From Hylemonella sp. (GTDB lineage Bacteria > Pseudomonadota > Gammaproteobacteria > Burkholderiales > Burkholderiaceae_C): a stretch of DNA of 64,000 nt. The DNA is taken from positions 806,001-870,000 of the forward strand of contig NZ_JAPZSV010000003.1 of the NCBI RefSeq assembly GCF_027532185.1, written 5' to 3'. A program made the position numbers and the translations under genes. Of the stretch, positions 45,921 to 56,050 are shown piece by piece. Below the pieces are notes generated by a model that was not told the origin of the DNA, did no database searches, and saw only the letters and a list, made by a program, of their open reading frames with translations. Every line of letters begins with the position of its first letter. The stretch's first letter is position 1.

Positions 45921-48900
45921 TCAGAATTTCAGGGGGGCAGCGGGCACGGCGTGGGCCGTGCCGCCACCGCCAGAGGCAAAGCCTTCGAGGTGCGGCACTT
46001 CGCCGTGCAGCTTGAGTGGGCGGTTGCCGGCCATACGACGCAGCAGCACGTAGAACACAGGCGTGAGGAAGAGGCCGAAGGCGGTCACACCGATCATTCC
46101 GGCGAACACGGCCACGCCCATGGCCGAGCGCATCTCGGCGCCTGCACCCGTGGCCAGCACCAGGGGCAGCACGCCCATGACAAAGGCCAGCGAAGTCATG
46201 AGGATGGGGCGCAGGCGCAGACGGCTGGCCTCGATGGCGGCCTGCACCGGCGTGCGGCCCGCGAACTCCAGCTCACGCGCGAACTCCACGATCAGGATCG
46301 CGTTCTTCGCTGAAAGCCCGACCAGCACGATGAGCCCGATCTGCGTGAACACATTGTTGTCCCCGCCCGAGAGCCAGACACCGGTCATCGCGGCCAGCAG
46401 GCCCATGGGCACGATCAGGATGATGGACAGCGGCAGCGTGAGGCTTTCGTACTGCGCAGCCAGCACCAGGAAGACCAGCAGAATGGCCAGGGGAAAGACC
46501 CACAGCGCGGAGTTACCGGCCAGGATCTCCTGGTAGGTGAGTTCGGTCCACTCGTAGCCTATGCCCTTGGGCAGCGTCTCGGCAGCGATGCGTTCGATCG
46601 CGTCCTGCGCCTGGCCCGAGGAGTAACCGGGCGCGGGGCCGCCGTTGATGTCGGCCGAGAGGTAGCCGTTGTAGCGCATGGCACGCTCGGGACCGAAGCT
46701 GGAGTTCACCTTCATCAGCGCCGACAGCGGCACCATCTCACCTGTGCTGGAGCGCACCTTGAGCAGGCCCACGTCTTCGGCGCGCGCGCGGTAGGGCGCG
46801 TCGGCCTGGGCGCGCACGCTGTAGGTGCGGCCAAACTTGTTGAAGTCGTTGACGTACAGGCTACCCAGGTAGATCTGCATGGTGTCGAAGATCTCCGTCA
46901 CCGGCACGCCGAGCTGGCGGGCTTTGGTGCGGTCGATGTCGGCGTAGAGCTGCGGCACGTTGACCTGCCAGCTCGTGAACATGCCCGCGAGCTCCGGCGT
47001 CTGGTAGGCCTTGGCCATGAAGGCCTTGACCGCCGCGTCCATCGCGTCATAGCCCAGCGAGGCCTTGTCTTCGAGTTGCAACTTGAAGCCGCCCGTGGTG
47101 CCCAGGCCCGCCACCGGCGGCGGCGGGAACATCACGATGAAGGCGTCCTGGATCTCGCCATAAGCCTGGTTGAGCTGGCCGGCCACGGCGCCGCCACTCT
47201 GGTCGGCACGCGTGCGTTCAGCAAAGGGCTTGAGCGTAGCGAACACGATGCCCGAGTTCGAGCTGTTGGTGAAGCCGTTGATCGACAGGCCGGGGAAGGC
47301 AATGGCGTCTTCGACATTCGGGTTCTGCTTGGTGATCTCACCCATGCGCTGGATCACCTCCTCGGTGCGGTCCAGCGTGGCGCCGTCGGGCAGCTGCGCA
47401 AAGCCGATCAGGTACTGCTTGTCCTGGGCCGGTACAAAGCCGCTGGGCACGGCCTTGAACAGGCCGAAAGTCACGACCACCAGCGCCAGGTAGATGGCCA
47501 TCATCAGCGCCTTGCGCGAGATCACGCGCTGCACGCCACCGCTGTAGGCCTCAGAGCCGCGGTGGAAGTAGCGGTTGAAGCCGCGGAACAGGCCGCCGAG
47601 GACACGGTCCATGCCGCGCGTGAGCGCGTCCTTGGGCGCGTCGTGGCTGCGCAGCAGCAGGGCCGAGAGCGCGGGCGACAACGTGAGCGAGTTGATCGCC
47701 GAGATCACGGTCGAGATGGCGATGGTCACCGCGAACTGCTTGTAGAACTGGCCGGTCAGGCCGCTGATGAAGGCCAGCGGCACAAACACCGCCACCAGCA
47801 CCAGGGCGATGGCGATGATGGGGCCCGACACTTCTTTCATGGCGCGGTAGGTCGCCTCGCGAGGCGACAGACCGGCCTCGATATTGCGTTCCACGTTCTC
47901 CACCACCACGATGGCGTCATCGACCACGATGCCGATGGCCAGCACCAGGCCGAACAGCGAGAGCGCGTTGATCGAGAAGCCCAGCAGGTGCAGCACGGCA
48001 AAGGTACCCACCACCGACACCGGCACGGCCAGCAACGGGATGATGGAGGCGCGCCAGGTCTGCAGGAAGAGGATCACCACCAGCACCACGAGCGCGATGG
48101 CTTCGAGCAAGGTATGGATCACCGATTGGATGGAGGCACGCACGAACTGCGTCGGGTCGTAGGCGATGCGGTATTCCACACCTTCAGGCATGAGCTTCTG
48201 CAGCTCGTCCATGGTGGAGCGCACCTGGGCGGAAATGTCCAGCGCATTGGAGCCCGGGGCCTGGAACACACCGATGCCCACGGCCGGGTCGTTGTTGAGC
48301 AGGGAACGCAGCGAATAGTCGGCAGCGCCCATCTCCAGGCGGGCGATGTCGCGTAGCCGGGTCACGGCGCCGTTGGCGCTGGTCTTGACGATGATGTCGC
48401 CAAACTCTTCTTCGCTCTGCAGACGGCCCTGGGCATTGATGGACAGTTGCAGGTCCACACCCGGCAGGCCCGGCGAGGCGCCGACCACACCGGCCGCGGC
48501 CTGCACGTTCTGGCTACGGATGGCGTTGACCACATCACCAGCCGAGAGGCCGCGCTGCGCGACCTTCTGCGGATCGAGCCAGACGCGCATGGAATAGTCG
48601 CCGCCGCCAAAGATCTGCACCTGGCCCACGCCCTGGATGCGCGCGAGGCGGTCCTTGACGTTGAGCACGGCGTAGTTGCGCAGGTAGTTGATGTCGTAGC
48701 GGTCGTTGGGCGAGACCAGATGCACGACCATGGTGATGTCGGGCGAGCTCTTGACCGTGGTCACCCCCAGGCGGCGCACTTCCTCGGGCAGGCGCGGCGC
48801 GGCCTGCGAGACGCGGTTCTGCACCAGCTGCTGGGCCTTGTCAGCGTCGGTGCCGAGCTTGAAGGTCACGGTCAGCGTCAGCACACCATCGGTCGTGGCC

Positions 48901-49148
48901 TGGCTGCCCATGTAGAGCATGCCCTCCACACCGTTGATGGCTTCCTCCAACGGCGTGGCCACGGTTTCGGCAATGACCTTGGGGTTGGCGCCCGGGTACT
49001 GGGCGCGGACGACCACCGAGGGCGGTGCGACCTCGGGGTATTCAGAGATGGGCAGGCCGCGCAAGGCAACCAGGCCGGCGATCAGGATCAGCAGCGACAG
49101 GACGCCGGCAAAGATCGGTCGATCGATGAAAAATTTCGAGAAGTTCAT
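45921..49148 (-). CDS. RND efflux inner membrane transporter (HAE1, MexF/OqxB-like)
   Basis: MNFSKFFIDRPIFAGVLSLLILIAGLVALRGLPISEYPEVAPPSVVVRAQYPGANPKVIAETVATPLEEAINGVEGMLYM; 1075 aa. Confidence 0.96.
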   Translation of the reverse strand: MNFSKFFIDRPIFAGVLSLLILIAGLVALRGLPISEYPEVAPPSVVVRAQYPGANPKVIAETVATPLEEAINGVEGMLYMGSQATTDGVLTLTVTFKLGTDADKAQQLVQNRVSQAAPRLPEEVRRLGVTTVKSSPDITMVVHLVSPNDRYDINYLRNYAVLNVKDRLARIQGVGQVQIFGGGDYSMRVWLDPQKVAQRGLSAGDVVNAIRSQNVQAAAGVVGASPGLPGVDLQLSINAQGRLQSEEEFGDIIVKTSANGAVTRLRDIARLEMGAADYSLRSLLNNDPAVGIGVFQAPGSNALDISAQVRSTMDELQKLMPEGVEYRIAYDPTQFVRASIQSVIHTLLEAIALVVLVVILFLQTWRASIIPLLAVPVSVVGTFAVLHLLGFSINALSLFGLVLAIGIVVDDAIVVVENVERNIEAGLSPREATYRAMKEVSGPIIAIALVLVAVFVPLAFISGLTGQFYKQFAVTIAISTVISAINSLTLSPALSALLLRSHDAPKDALTRGMDRVLGGLFRGFNRYFHRGSEAYSGGVQRVISRKALMMAIYLALVVVTFGLFKAVPSGFVPAQDKQYLIGFAQLPDGATLDRTEEVIQRMGEITKQNPNVEDAIAFPGLSINGFTNSSNSGIVFATLKPFAERTRADQSGGAVAGQLNQAYGEIQDAFIVMFPPPPVAGLGTTGGFKLQLEDKASLGYDAMDAAVKAFMAKAYQTPELAGMFTSWQVNVPQLYADIDRTKARQLGVPVTEIFDTMQIYLGSLYVNDFNKFGRTYSVRAQADAPYRARAEDVGLLKVRSSTGEMVPLSALMKVNSSFGPERAMRYNGYLSADINGGPAPGYSSGQAQDAIERIAAETLPKGIGYEWTELTYQEILAGNSALWVFPLAILLVFLVLAAQYESLTLPLSIILIVPMGLLAAMTGVWLSGGDNNVFTQIGLIVLVGLSAKNAILIVEFARELEFAGRTPVQAAIEASRLRLRPILMTSLAFVMGVLPLVLATGAGAEMRSAMGVAVFAGMIGVTAFGLFLTPVFYVLLRRMAGNRPLKLHGEVPHLEGFASGGGGTAHAVPAAPLKF

Positions 49149-49171
49149 GATGTTCGATTCGTGCGCGAAGT

Positions 49172-50401
49172 TCAGGGCTTGGCCAAAGCCACGGTTTGCC
49201 CGGCGGCACCCGCACGGGCGTTCATGGGCACCACCTGCGGCTGCACCACATCACCCGGGCGCACGCGCTGCAGGCCGTTGACGACGATGCGTTCACCGGC
49301 GCGCAGACCGCTGTGCACGGTGCGCAGACCGTCGACGGGCGCGCCCAGCGTGACTTCGCGGTACTCGGTCTTGTTGCCTTCGCCCACAACCAGCACGTAT
49401 TTCTTGTTCTGGTCGGTGCCGATGGCGCGTTCACTCACCAGCAGGGTGCGCGCGGTCTGCGCCTGGCCCATTCGGATGCGGGCAAACTGCCCAGGCATGA
49501 GCTGGCCGTCCTTGTTGTCGAAGACGGCGCGCACACGCACCGTGCCGCTGCGGGCGTCCACCTGGTTGTCGATCAGCTGCAGCTTGCCGGTATAGGGGGT
49601 GTCGCTCACGTCGGAGGTGCCCATCTGCACGGGGATGCGTCCGAGCGCCTGACGCGCGCTGCTGCCGTAGCCGCTGATGCCCTTGAGGGCCCGGGCCACG
49701 ACCTTTTCGTCGGCATCGAAGCTGGCGTAGATGGGGCTGACCGAGACCAGGGTGGTCAGCACGGGGGCATTGGTGCCGGCAGCGACGAGGTTGCCCACCG
49801 TCACTTCCAGCTTGCCGATGCGCCCGGCCACGGGGGCGCGCACCTGGGTGTAGCCCAGGTTGAGATGGCTCACCTGCAGCTGCGCCTGCGCGGCCTTGAG
49901 GTTGGCCTCGGCTTCACGCAGCGCGTTCTGCCGATCGTCGAGTTCACGCTGGGAGATCGCGCGGTCGTCCCACAGCCGGCGGGCACGGGCGTATTCGCTG
50001 CCGGTGTAGGTGGCGCGCGCCTGGGCCGCGGCGACCTGCGCTTCGGCGCGCGCCACATCGGCTTCATAGGGGGCGGGATCGATGGTGAGCAGCAGATCAC
50101 CCTTGGCGACCAGGGCCCCTTCGTTGAAATGCTTGGCGAGCACCACCCCACCGATGCGGGGGCGGATGTCCACGCGCTCGACGGCCTCGAGCCGGCCCGA
50201 GAACTCGTCCCAGGCGGCGATGTCGCTCTCGGTGACCGTGGCCACGGAGACCGGCATGGGCGGCGGTGCGCCCTGCGGTGCGCTGGCCTGGGCGGGGCTG
50301 GATTTCTGGACCAGCACGATCACGGCGATGGTGATCGCGGCCAGGGCGGCAGAGGTGGGCCACCAAAGGCGGCGGCGTGACAGAACAGGCAGACGTGACA
50401 T
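49172..50401 (-). CDS. RND efflux periplasmic adaptor (MexE-like)
   Basis: RVDIRPRIGGVVLAKHFNEGALVAKGDLLLTIDPAPYEADVARAEAQVAAAQARATYTGSEY. Confidence 0.94.
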   Translation of the reverse strand: MSRLPVLSRRRLWWPTSAALAAITIAVIVLVQKSSPAQASAPQGAPPPMPVSVATVTESDIAAWDEFSGRLEAVERVDIRPRIGGVVLAKHFNEGALVAKGDLLLTIDPAPYEADVARAEAQVAAAQARATYTGSEYARARRLWDDRAISQRELDDRQNALREAEANLKAAQAQLQVSHLNLGYTQVRAPVAGRIGKLEVTVGNLVAAGTNAPVLTTLVSVSPIYASFDADEKVVARALKGISGYGSSARQALGRIPVQMGTSDVSDTPYTGKLQLIDNQVDARSGTVRVRAVFDNKDGQLMPGQFARIRMGQAQTARTLLVSERAIGTDQNKKYVLVVGEGNKTEYREVTLGAPVDGLRTVHSGLRAGERIVVNGLQRVRPGDVVQPQVVPMNARAGAAGQTVALAKP

Positions 50402-50494
50402 GGTTTTTTCCTTTTTGAGGGTGAGCGAAGCCTCCCCCGGCGGATCACCGGGGTTGGCAGGTCTGGGAAAGCGGGGAGAGAGAGGACGGGCCCG

Positions 50495-51325
50495 TCAGGC
50501 GGGCGGGGGCGCTGCGGCCTGGAAGAAGGCACGCAGTTGCCCGCGCACCTCGGCGGCGCAAGGGCACTCGGTCGGCGTTTCAGCCAGCGAATCGGGCCAG
50601 CCCGTGGTAGGCGGCAGCAACTCGCTGCTGACGTGGATGCCCGCCGCGCGCAGACGCTCGGCATACGCCAGGGCCTCGTCACGCATGGGGTCGTCGCCGC
50701 CCGTGAGGATGAGCGCGGGTGGCAGACCGGCGAGGCGCTGCGCGCGCCCCGGCACGGCATACGGGTGTTCGGCGTCCATGGGACCGCGCAGGTACTGCTG
50801 CCAGCCGTCGATCCACTTGCAGCCCGTGGCCTGGCCCATGGTTTCCCGCAGCGAGGCCGTGGCGTTGCACGGGTCCAGCATGGGCGAGACGAGGATCTGC
50901 CCGGCCAGCGGCGGATGGGCGCGGTCGCGCACCATCAGCGCCAAGGCCGCGGCCAGGTTGCCGCCGGCTTCTTCTCCGGCAACAAACAGGGGGGCGCCCG
51001 TCCCGGCCAGGCGCGTGCGCTGCTTGTACAACCACTCCAGTGCGGCATAACCGGCTTCCAACGCCTCCGGGAATGGATGTGCGGGCGCCAGCGGATAGGC
51101 CAGCGAAGCCACGACGGCCCCGGCACTGGTCAGCAACTCGGCCAGGCAGGCGCCGCTGTCCAGATCACCCGAGACAAAGGCGCCGCCGTGGAAGTGCAAC
51201 ACCAGGGGCGAGGACTGGCCGCGCACCTTGCGGCCCCAGACCCGCAATTCCAGCGGCGGCTGGCCGGGCACAGACAGGGTCTGTACCGGGACCGGCAAGG
51301 CGGAGGTGTTGGAGTTTGCAACCAT
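50495..51325 (-). CDS. Alpha/beta hydrolase (HSL-like esterase family)
   Basis: LVLHFHGGAFVSGDLDSG (HGG oxyanion motif); GTGAPLFVAGEEAGGNLAAALAL. Confidence 0.85.
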   Translation of the reverse strand: MVANSNTSALPVPVQTLSVPGQPPLELRVWGRKVRGQSSPLVLHFHGGAFVSGDLDSGACLAELLTSAGAVVASLAYPLAPAHPFPEALEAGYAALEWLYKQRTRLAGTGAPLFVAGEEAGGNLAAALALMVRDRAHPPLAGQILVSPMLDPCNATASLRETMGQATGCKWIDGWQQYLRGPMDAEHPYAVPGRAQRLAGLPPALILTGGDDPMRDEALAYAERLRAAGIHVSSELLPPTTGWPDSLAETPTECPCAAEVRGQLRAFFQAAAPPPA

Positions 51326-51436
51326 GAACGTGACTATAGACGTAGCTTTTCTGCGGATAAAGCGGGCTGCCACCAGAGGTCTGTTTCCAATTCATGAACA
51401 ATCCGCCCTGAAACTGACACATTCGGGAGTTCGGCC

Positions 51437-52351
51437 ATGGACCAGATTCAGTCAATACGCGTGTTTGCGCGGGTGGTGGAGGCCGGGACCTTCACCAAGG
51501 CCGCCGAGTCGCTGGACCTGCCCAAGGGCACGGTGACCAAGCTCGTGCAGCAGCTGGAAGCGCGCCTCAAGGTCAAGCTGCTCAACCGGACCACCCGGCG
51601 CGTGACCGTGACGCCCGACGGCGCGGCCTATTACGAGCGCACGGCCCGCGTGCTCAACGATCTGGACGACATCGAGGCCAGCATGACCAATGCCCAGGCC
51701 AAGCCCAGCGGGCGTCTGCGGGTGGATGTGGGCACCACGGTGGCACGCGAGGTCATCATCCCTGCGCTGGCCGACTTCTACCGCCGTTACCCCGATATCC
51801 AGCTCGACCTGGGCGTGACCGACCGCTCCGTGGACCTGCTCGCGGACAACGTGGACTGCGTGATCCGTGGCGGCGAGTTGCTGGACCAGTCGCTCGTGGC
51901 GCGGCGCGTGGCCAACGTGCCGCTGATCACCGTGGCTTCACCAGCCTACATCCGGGCGCACGGCACGCCCACGCATCCGGAACAGCTGGAGAACGAACAC
52001 ACCACGGTGAACTATTTCTCCACCCGCAACGGCAGACCTTATCCGAACGAGTTCGAAAAAGACGGCCAGACGCTGGAGATCTCGGGCCGCTACAAGCTCT
52101 CGGTCAACGAGAGCAACGCGATGATCGCAGCCGTGCTGGCCGGCCTGGGCGTGGGGCAGATCGCGGCCTTCACGGCCTGGCCCCTGATCGAACGCGGTGA
52201 GCTGGTGCAGGTGCTGCCCGACTGGACCTGCCACACCATCCCGCTGCACGTGGTCTACCCACCCAATCGGCATCTCAGTGCCAAGGTACGGGCCTTTGTG
52301 GAGTGGGTGGCGGAGCTGTTCACGCAACATCCTCGGCTGTCACCCCGCTAA
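51437..52351 (+). CDS. LysR family transcriptional regulator
   Basis: MDQIQSIRVFARVVEAGTFTKAAESLDLPKGTVTKLVQQLEARLKVKLLNRTTRRVTVTPDG. Confidence 0.93.
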   Translation: MDQIQSIRVFARVVEAGTFTKAAESLDLPKGTVTKLVQQLEARLKVKLLNRTTRRVTVTPDGAAYYERTARVLNDLDDIEASMTNAQAKPSGRLRVDVGTTVAREVIIPALADFYRRYPDIQLDLGVTDRSVDLLADNVDCVIRGGELLDQSLVARRVANVPLITVASPAYIRAHGTPTHPEQLENEHTTVNYFSTRNGRPYPNEFEKDGQTLEISGRYKLSVNESNAMIAAVLAGLGVGQIAAFTAWPLIERGELVQVLPDWTCHTIPLHVVYPPNRHLSAKVRAFVEWVAELFTQHPRLSPR

Positions 52352-52366
52352 GCGTCGGGTTGCGCC

Positions 52367-52924
52367 TCAGGGGATGATGTTCTGTAGCGGCCCCATCGGG
52401 CGTTTGACGATCTCCACCTCGTCGATCTTGGGCTGACCGCTCCAGGAGCGGTAGACGATCTCGTCGTTGATCAGCAGCACCAGCGCGTTGAAACGCCAGC
52501 CCGTGGTCTCGGTGCGGCGATGGAAGTTGAGGAAATCCGGCCAGAACGAGCCGGTGCGGACCTTGGAGACCCGGCCCCCCACCACCTCCACGCCCCGGCA
52601 GGCGTCGCGTGCTTCGAGGCAGGCCAGGATGCCGGGATCGAGATCCTCGCGCTTGAGCAGGGCGCTGGGCACGAAGCGACGCACCACATCAGCGTGCGTG
52701 AGCAGGGTCATGTTGGGATGATGCGCCGGGGCGAAGCCATTGCGCTCCAATGCCTCGCGGTCACTCTTGCGGGGTTCGAGCTTCTCCAGGGCGGCTCGCG
52801 CCTCGTCAAAGCTGTTGAAGCTCGTGGTGTTGGTATGGGTTTCGGGCAGCATGGCGGCACAGCCCGTGAGCAGCAGCGCCGCCATGCCCATCCCCCACCC
52901 TCTGCACCCTGCACCATATCGCAT
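52367..52924 (-). CDS. Putative lipoprotein of unknown function
   Basis: MRYGAGCRGWGMGMAALLLTGCAAMLPETHTNTTSFNSFDEARAALEKLEPRKSD; lipobox LLTGC. Confidence 0.7.
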   Translation of the reverse strand: MRYGAGCRGWGMGMAALLLTGCAAMLPETHTNTTSFNSFDEARAALEKLEPRKSDREALERNGFAPAHHPNMTLLTHADVVRRFVPSALLKREDLDPGILACLEARDACRGVEVVGGRVSKVRTGSFWPDFLNFHRRTETTGWRFNALVLLINDEIVYRSWSGQPKIDEVEIVKRPMGPLQNIIP

Positions 52925-52975
52925 GACGACTATCATGGCTGGCCTGCACCGCCCCCGACCATCAGGAGTTCCCCC

Positions 52976-53512
52976 ATGTTGCGTCTGAACGCCATTCCCC
53001 TGTGCGCCCGCGCCGGCCTCGTGCTGGCCGCCGCCCTGCTGCTGTCCCCGACCCCGACGCTGGCCCAGGCCAAAGTGGTGCAGACGCCTTACCAGAACCC
53101 CAAGGCCCTGGTCGACATCTTCCTTGATGATCCCGCCAAGCTGGGCGCGGCGCTCTACTGGGTGCGCAGCTTCGTGAACCCGCTGACCGAGGCGCCCTAC
53201 AGCATGTTCCCGGAGGACATCAAGGTCATCGTGTTGCTGCACGGTACCGAGATCGTGGCGCTGGCGAAGAAGAACGCCGCGCGCTACGAGGAGGTGTTGC
53301 AACGCATGCGCTATTACGCCGAGATGGGCGTGAAGTTCCGCGTCTGCGGCCTGGCGCTGCAGGACTATGGCTATACGCCGGCCGACATGCAGGACTTCGT
53401 GGAAGTGGCGCCCTCGGCCATCACCGAGCTCGTGCACTGGCAGAACCAGGGTTATGCGCTGGTGCCGGCCATCGTGCAGGACAAGAAGTTCTCGATCGAG
53501 CAGATCCGCTGA
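52976..53512 (+). CDS. Exported DsrE-like family protein
   Basis: Signal peptide LLLSPTPTLAQA; IKVIVLLHGTEIVALAKKNAARYEEVLQRMRYYAEMGVKFRVCGLALQDYGYTPADMQDFVEVAPSAITELVHWQNQGYALV. Confidence 0.75.
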   Translation: MLRLNAIPLCARAGLVLAAALLLSPTPTLAQAKVVQTPYQNPKALVDIFLDDPAKLGAALYWVRSFVNPLTEAPYSMFPEDIKVIVLLHGTEIVALAKKNAARYEEVLQRMRYYAEMGVKFRVCGLALQDYGYTPADMQDFVEVAPSAITELVHWQNQGYALVPAIVQDKKFSIEQIR

Positions 53513-53520
53513 AACGCTCG

Positions 53521-53562
53521 CACCATGAACAAGGGGACCCGCAGGCCCCCTTGTTCATGGTG
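53521..53562. terminator. Long hairpin between convergent dsrE-like gene and soxB (bidirectional terminator)
   Basis: CACCATGAACAAGGGG...CCCCTTGTTCATGGTG, 16-bp perfect arms. Confidence 0.6.
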
Positions 53563-53573
53563 CACCGAAAGCC

Positions 53574-55307
53574 TCAGGCCGCGTAACCCGGGTTGGGCAG
53601 CACGCCTTCGACCTTGGGCATGTTGAGCTGACGCGGCGCGACCTTGCCGCCGCGCGCGTTGAGCCAGGTCTCGACCACGTCCCACACCGGCTTGTTGCCG
53701 GCGTTGCGTGCCTCCTCAGCCACCGGCGCCCAGCCGGCCACCTTGTAGAGCTTGTCCGCCTCAATGCGCCGGCCCTTGAGCGTCATGTTGTCGATGCGCT
53801 GACCCATGCCGGCCATGGGGTTGCAGGTGTAGCTCAGGCCACCGACACGCACCATGTCGCCACCCTGCTGGTAATAGGGATCGGGATTGAAGAGGTTGTC
53901 GCAGACGTCTTCGAGCACGGTCTTGATCATGGCGCCGCTCATTTCGCTCACCGTGGCGTAGGAATAGGTGGTGGCCGTCATGTCCATGAGCCACTCGCGC
54001 GTGATGGCCTGGCCCGGCAGCAGGCTGGTGCCCCAGCGGAAACCGGGCGAAAAGGCCAGGTCCGCGCCCTGCACGTCCATCAGTGCATCGAGCAGCAGCT
54101 GGTCACCCGTGCCGTTGAAGTTGCCGCGGCGGTAGAGCGTGCCTTCGGTCACGGCCAGCACTTCATTGAGCTTGCCCTCATACGGCGCGCGGATCTTGGT
54201 GATCAGTGCGTCCATAGCGGGATCGGCGGGCAGCATGTTGGCGAAAATCGGCAAGAGCTTGTAGCGGAAGTCCACCACCTTCTTGTCCTTGACCTGGAAG
54301 TCGATCACGCCGAGGAACTTGCCGTTGGAGCCGGCGTTGGTGACGATGGTCTTGCCACCCTTGTTGCTCACGATGCTCGCCACGGGCATGCCGTCGTGCG
54401 TGTGGCCGCCCAGGATGGCGTCGATGCCGCTGACACGGCTGGCCATCTTGAGGTCTACATCCATGCCGTTGTGCGAGAGCACCACGACGAGCTGCGCGCC
54501 CTTGCCACGCGCCTCGTCCACCACCTTCTGCATGTTCTCGTCCTGGATGCCGAAGGACCAGTCGGCCACCATGTAGCGCGGGTTGGCGATGGGGGTGTAG
54601 GGGAAGGCCTGACCGATGATGGCGCAGGGTACGCCGTTGATCTCGCGGATCACATAGGGCTTGAACACCGGGTCACCGAAGTCGGTGGTGGTGACGTTCT
54701 GCGCCACGAAGTCCACCTTGCCCGCGAAGTCCTTCTCGATGATTTCCTTCACGCGCTCCATGCCGTAGGTGAATTCCCAGTGGCCGGTCATCACGTCCAC
54801 GCCCAGCAACTTGCAGGCGTCGACCATGTCCTTCGCGTTGGTCCACAGCGAGGTGGCGCTGCCCTGCCAGGTGTCGCCGCCGTCGAGCAGCAGCGCGCCG
54901 GGCCGGCTGGCCTTGAGGCGTTGCACCAGGGTGGACAGGTGGGCGAAGCCGCCGACCTTGCCGTAGCGTTGTGCGGCCTTCTCGAAGTCCAGGTAGGTCA
55001 GCGCATGCGCCTCAGCCGTGCCCGGGCGCACCTTGGCCACCTTGAGCAGGTGCTCGCCCACGAGGTGCGGCAGGCGGCCCTTCATGCTGGCGATGCCCAG
55101 ATTCACATTGGGTTCGCGGAAGTGTATGGGTTTGAGCTGCGCGTGGCAGTCGGTCATGTGCAGCAGGGACACATTGCCGAATTTCGGGATGTCATAGAGG
55201 CCCTGCGCCGCGGTCGCCGCGTCGGCCTCGGCGTAGGTACCCAGGCCCATGCCCGCCATGGTGCCGGCGCCCAGCACCTGCATGAATTCGCGCTTGGAGA
55301 GATTCAT
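53574..55307 (-). CDS. soxB: Thiosulfohydrolase SoxB
   Basis: NVSLLHMTDCHAQLKPIHFREPNVNLGI...LLLDGGDTWQGSATSLWTNAKDMVDACKLLGVDVMTGHWEFTYG. Confidence 0.97.
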   Translation of the reverse strand: MNLSKREFMQVLGAGTMAGMGLGTYAEADAATAAQGLYDIPKFGNVSLLHMTDCHAQLKPIHFREPNVNLGIASMKGRLPHLVGEHLLKVAKVRPGTAEAHALTYLDFEKAAQRYGKVGGFAHLSTLVQRLKASRPGALLLDGGDTWQGSATSLWTNAKDMVDACKLLGVDVMTGHWEFTYGMERVKEIIEKDFAGKVDFVAQNVTTTDFGDPVFKPYVIREINGVPCAIIGQAFPYTPIANPRYMVADWSFGIQDENMQKVVDEARGKGAQLVVVLSHNGMDVDLKMASRVSGIDAILGGHTHDGMPVASIVSNKGGKTIVTNAGSNGKFLGVIDFQVKDKKVVDFRYKLLPIFANMLPADPAMDALITKIRAPYEGKLNEVLAVTEGTLYRRGNFNGTGDQLLLDALMDVQGADLAFSPGFRWGTSLLPGQAITREWLMDMTATTYSYATVSEMSGAMIKTVLEDVCDNLFNPDPYYQQGGDMVRVGGLSYTCNPMAGMGQRIDNMTLKGRRIEADKLYKVAGWAPVAEEARNAGNKPVWDVVETWLNARGGKVAPRQLNMPKVEGVLPNPGYAA

Positions 55308-55334
55308 AGTTCAGTCTTCACTGATATGTAGGAG

Positions 55335-55364
55335 AAAAAAAGGCCCGGGGACCAGCCCCGGGCC
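55335..55364 (-). terminator. Intrinsic terminator between soxX and soxB
   Basis: Minus strand GGCCCGGGG CTGGT CCCCGGGCC TTTTTTT. Confidence 0.85.
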
Positions 55365-55375
55365 GATGGTAGACC

Positions 55376-56035
55376 TTACTGGTTGACGGGCGACTTGGGA
55401 TCGAGCAGCAGGGCCATGATGTGCCGCATCTGCGTCTCGGTCAGCACGCCCTTGTGGCCGGCGCGCGGCATCTGCGAGCAGGCGTTGTAGGCCCGTGCGT
55501 TGTAAATCTTGCCCCAGGTGTACTGGATGATGGCGGCCGACTCGGGCGCGTAGAGATTGCTCACGCCGCGGATCTTGCCGTAGTTGTAGAGGCTCGGGCC
55601 CAGGGTACCGAAGGAGATTTCTTCCTTGCTGATCTGGTGGCAGTTGTAGCAGTTGCCGCCGTTCTCGCTGCCGGCCGCATCGGTCCAGGTCATGCCACGG
55701 CCGCTCTGGGCGATCTTCTCGCCCTCCTTCCAGTCGCCGATGTACTGGCCACCGGCGGGCCACTTGATGGTCGCCATGTTCTGGGCCTCGATGGCCTTGG
55801 CCCACTTTTCGTCGATGGGTTTGCCGGCCACATCGGCCTTCATGCACTCGCGGTTGGCGTCGTCGAGCACCAGGCGGTCCATCTTGGCCTGGCCCTGGTC
55901 GCGGAAAGAGGCCTGCATGATGTCGGCCGTCTTCTTGTCAAGTTCCGCGCTGCTGGGCAGGCTGGCACAGCCGGCCACGAAGACGGCCGCCACGGCGACC
56001 GCCGCAGCGGTGATGTATTGCGTCTGTTTTTTCAT
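55376..56035 (-). CDS. soxX: Sulfur oxidation c-type cytochrome SoxX
   Basis: QSGRGMTWTDAAGSENGGNCYNCHQISKEEISFGTLGPSLYNYGKIRG. Confidence 0.95.
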   Translation of the reverse strand: MKKQTQYITAAAVAVAAVFVAGCASLPSSAELDKKTADIMQASFRDQGQAKMDRLVLDDANRECMKADVAGKPIDEKWAKAIEAQNMATIKWPAGGQYIGDWKEGEKIAQSGRGMTWTDAAGSENGGNCYNCHQISKEEISFGTLGPSLYNYGKIRGVSNLYAPESAAIIQYTWGKIYNARAYNACSQMPRAGHKGVLTETQMRHIMALLLDPKSPVNQ

Positions 56036-56050
56036 GTTCGTGTCTCCAAC

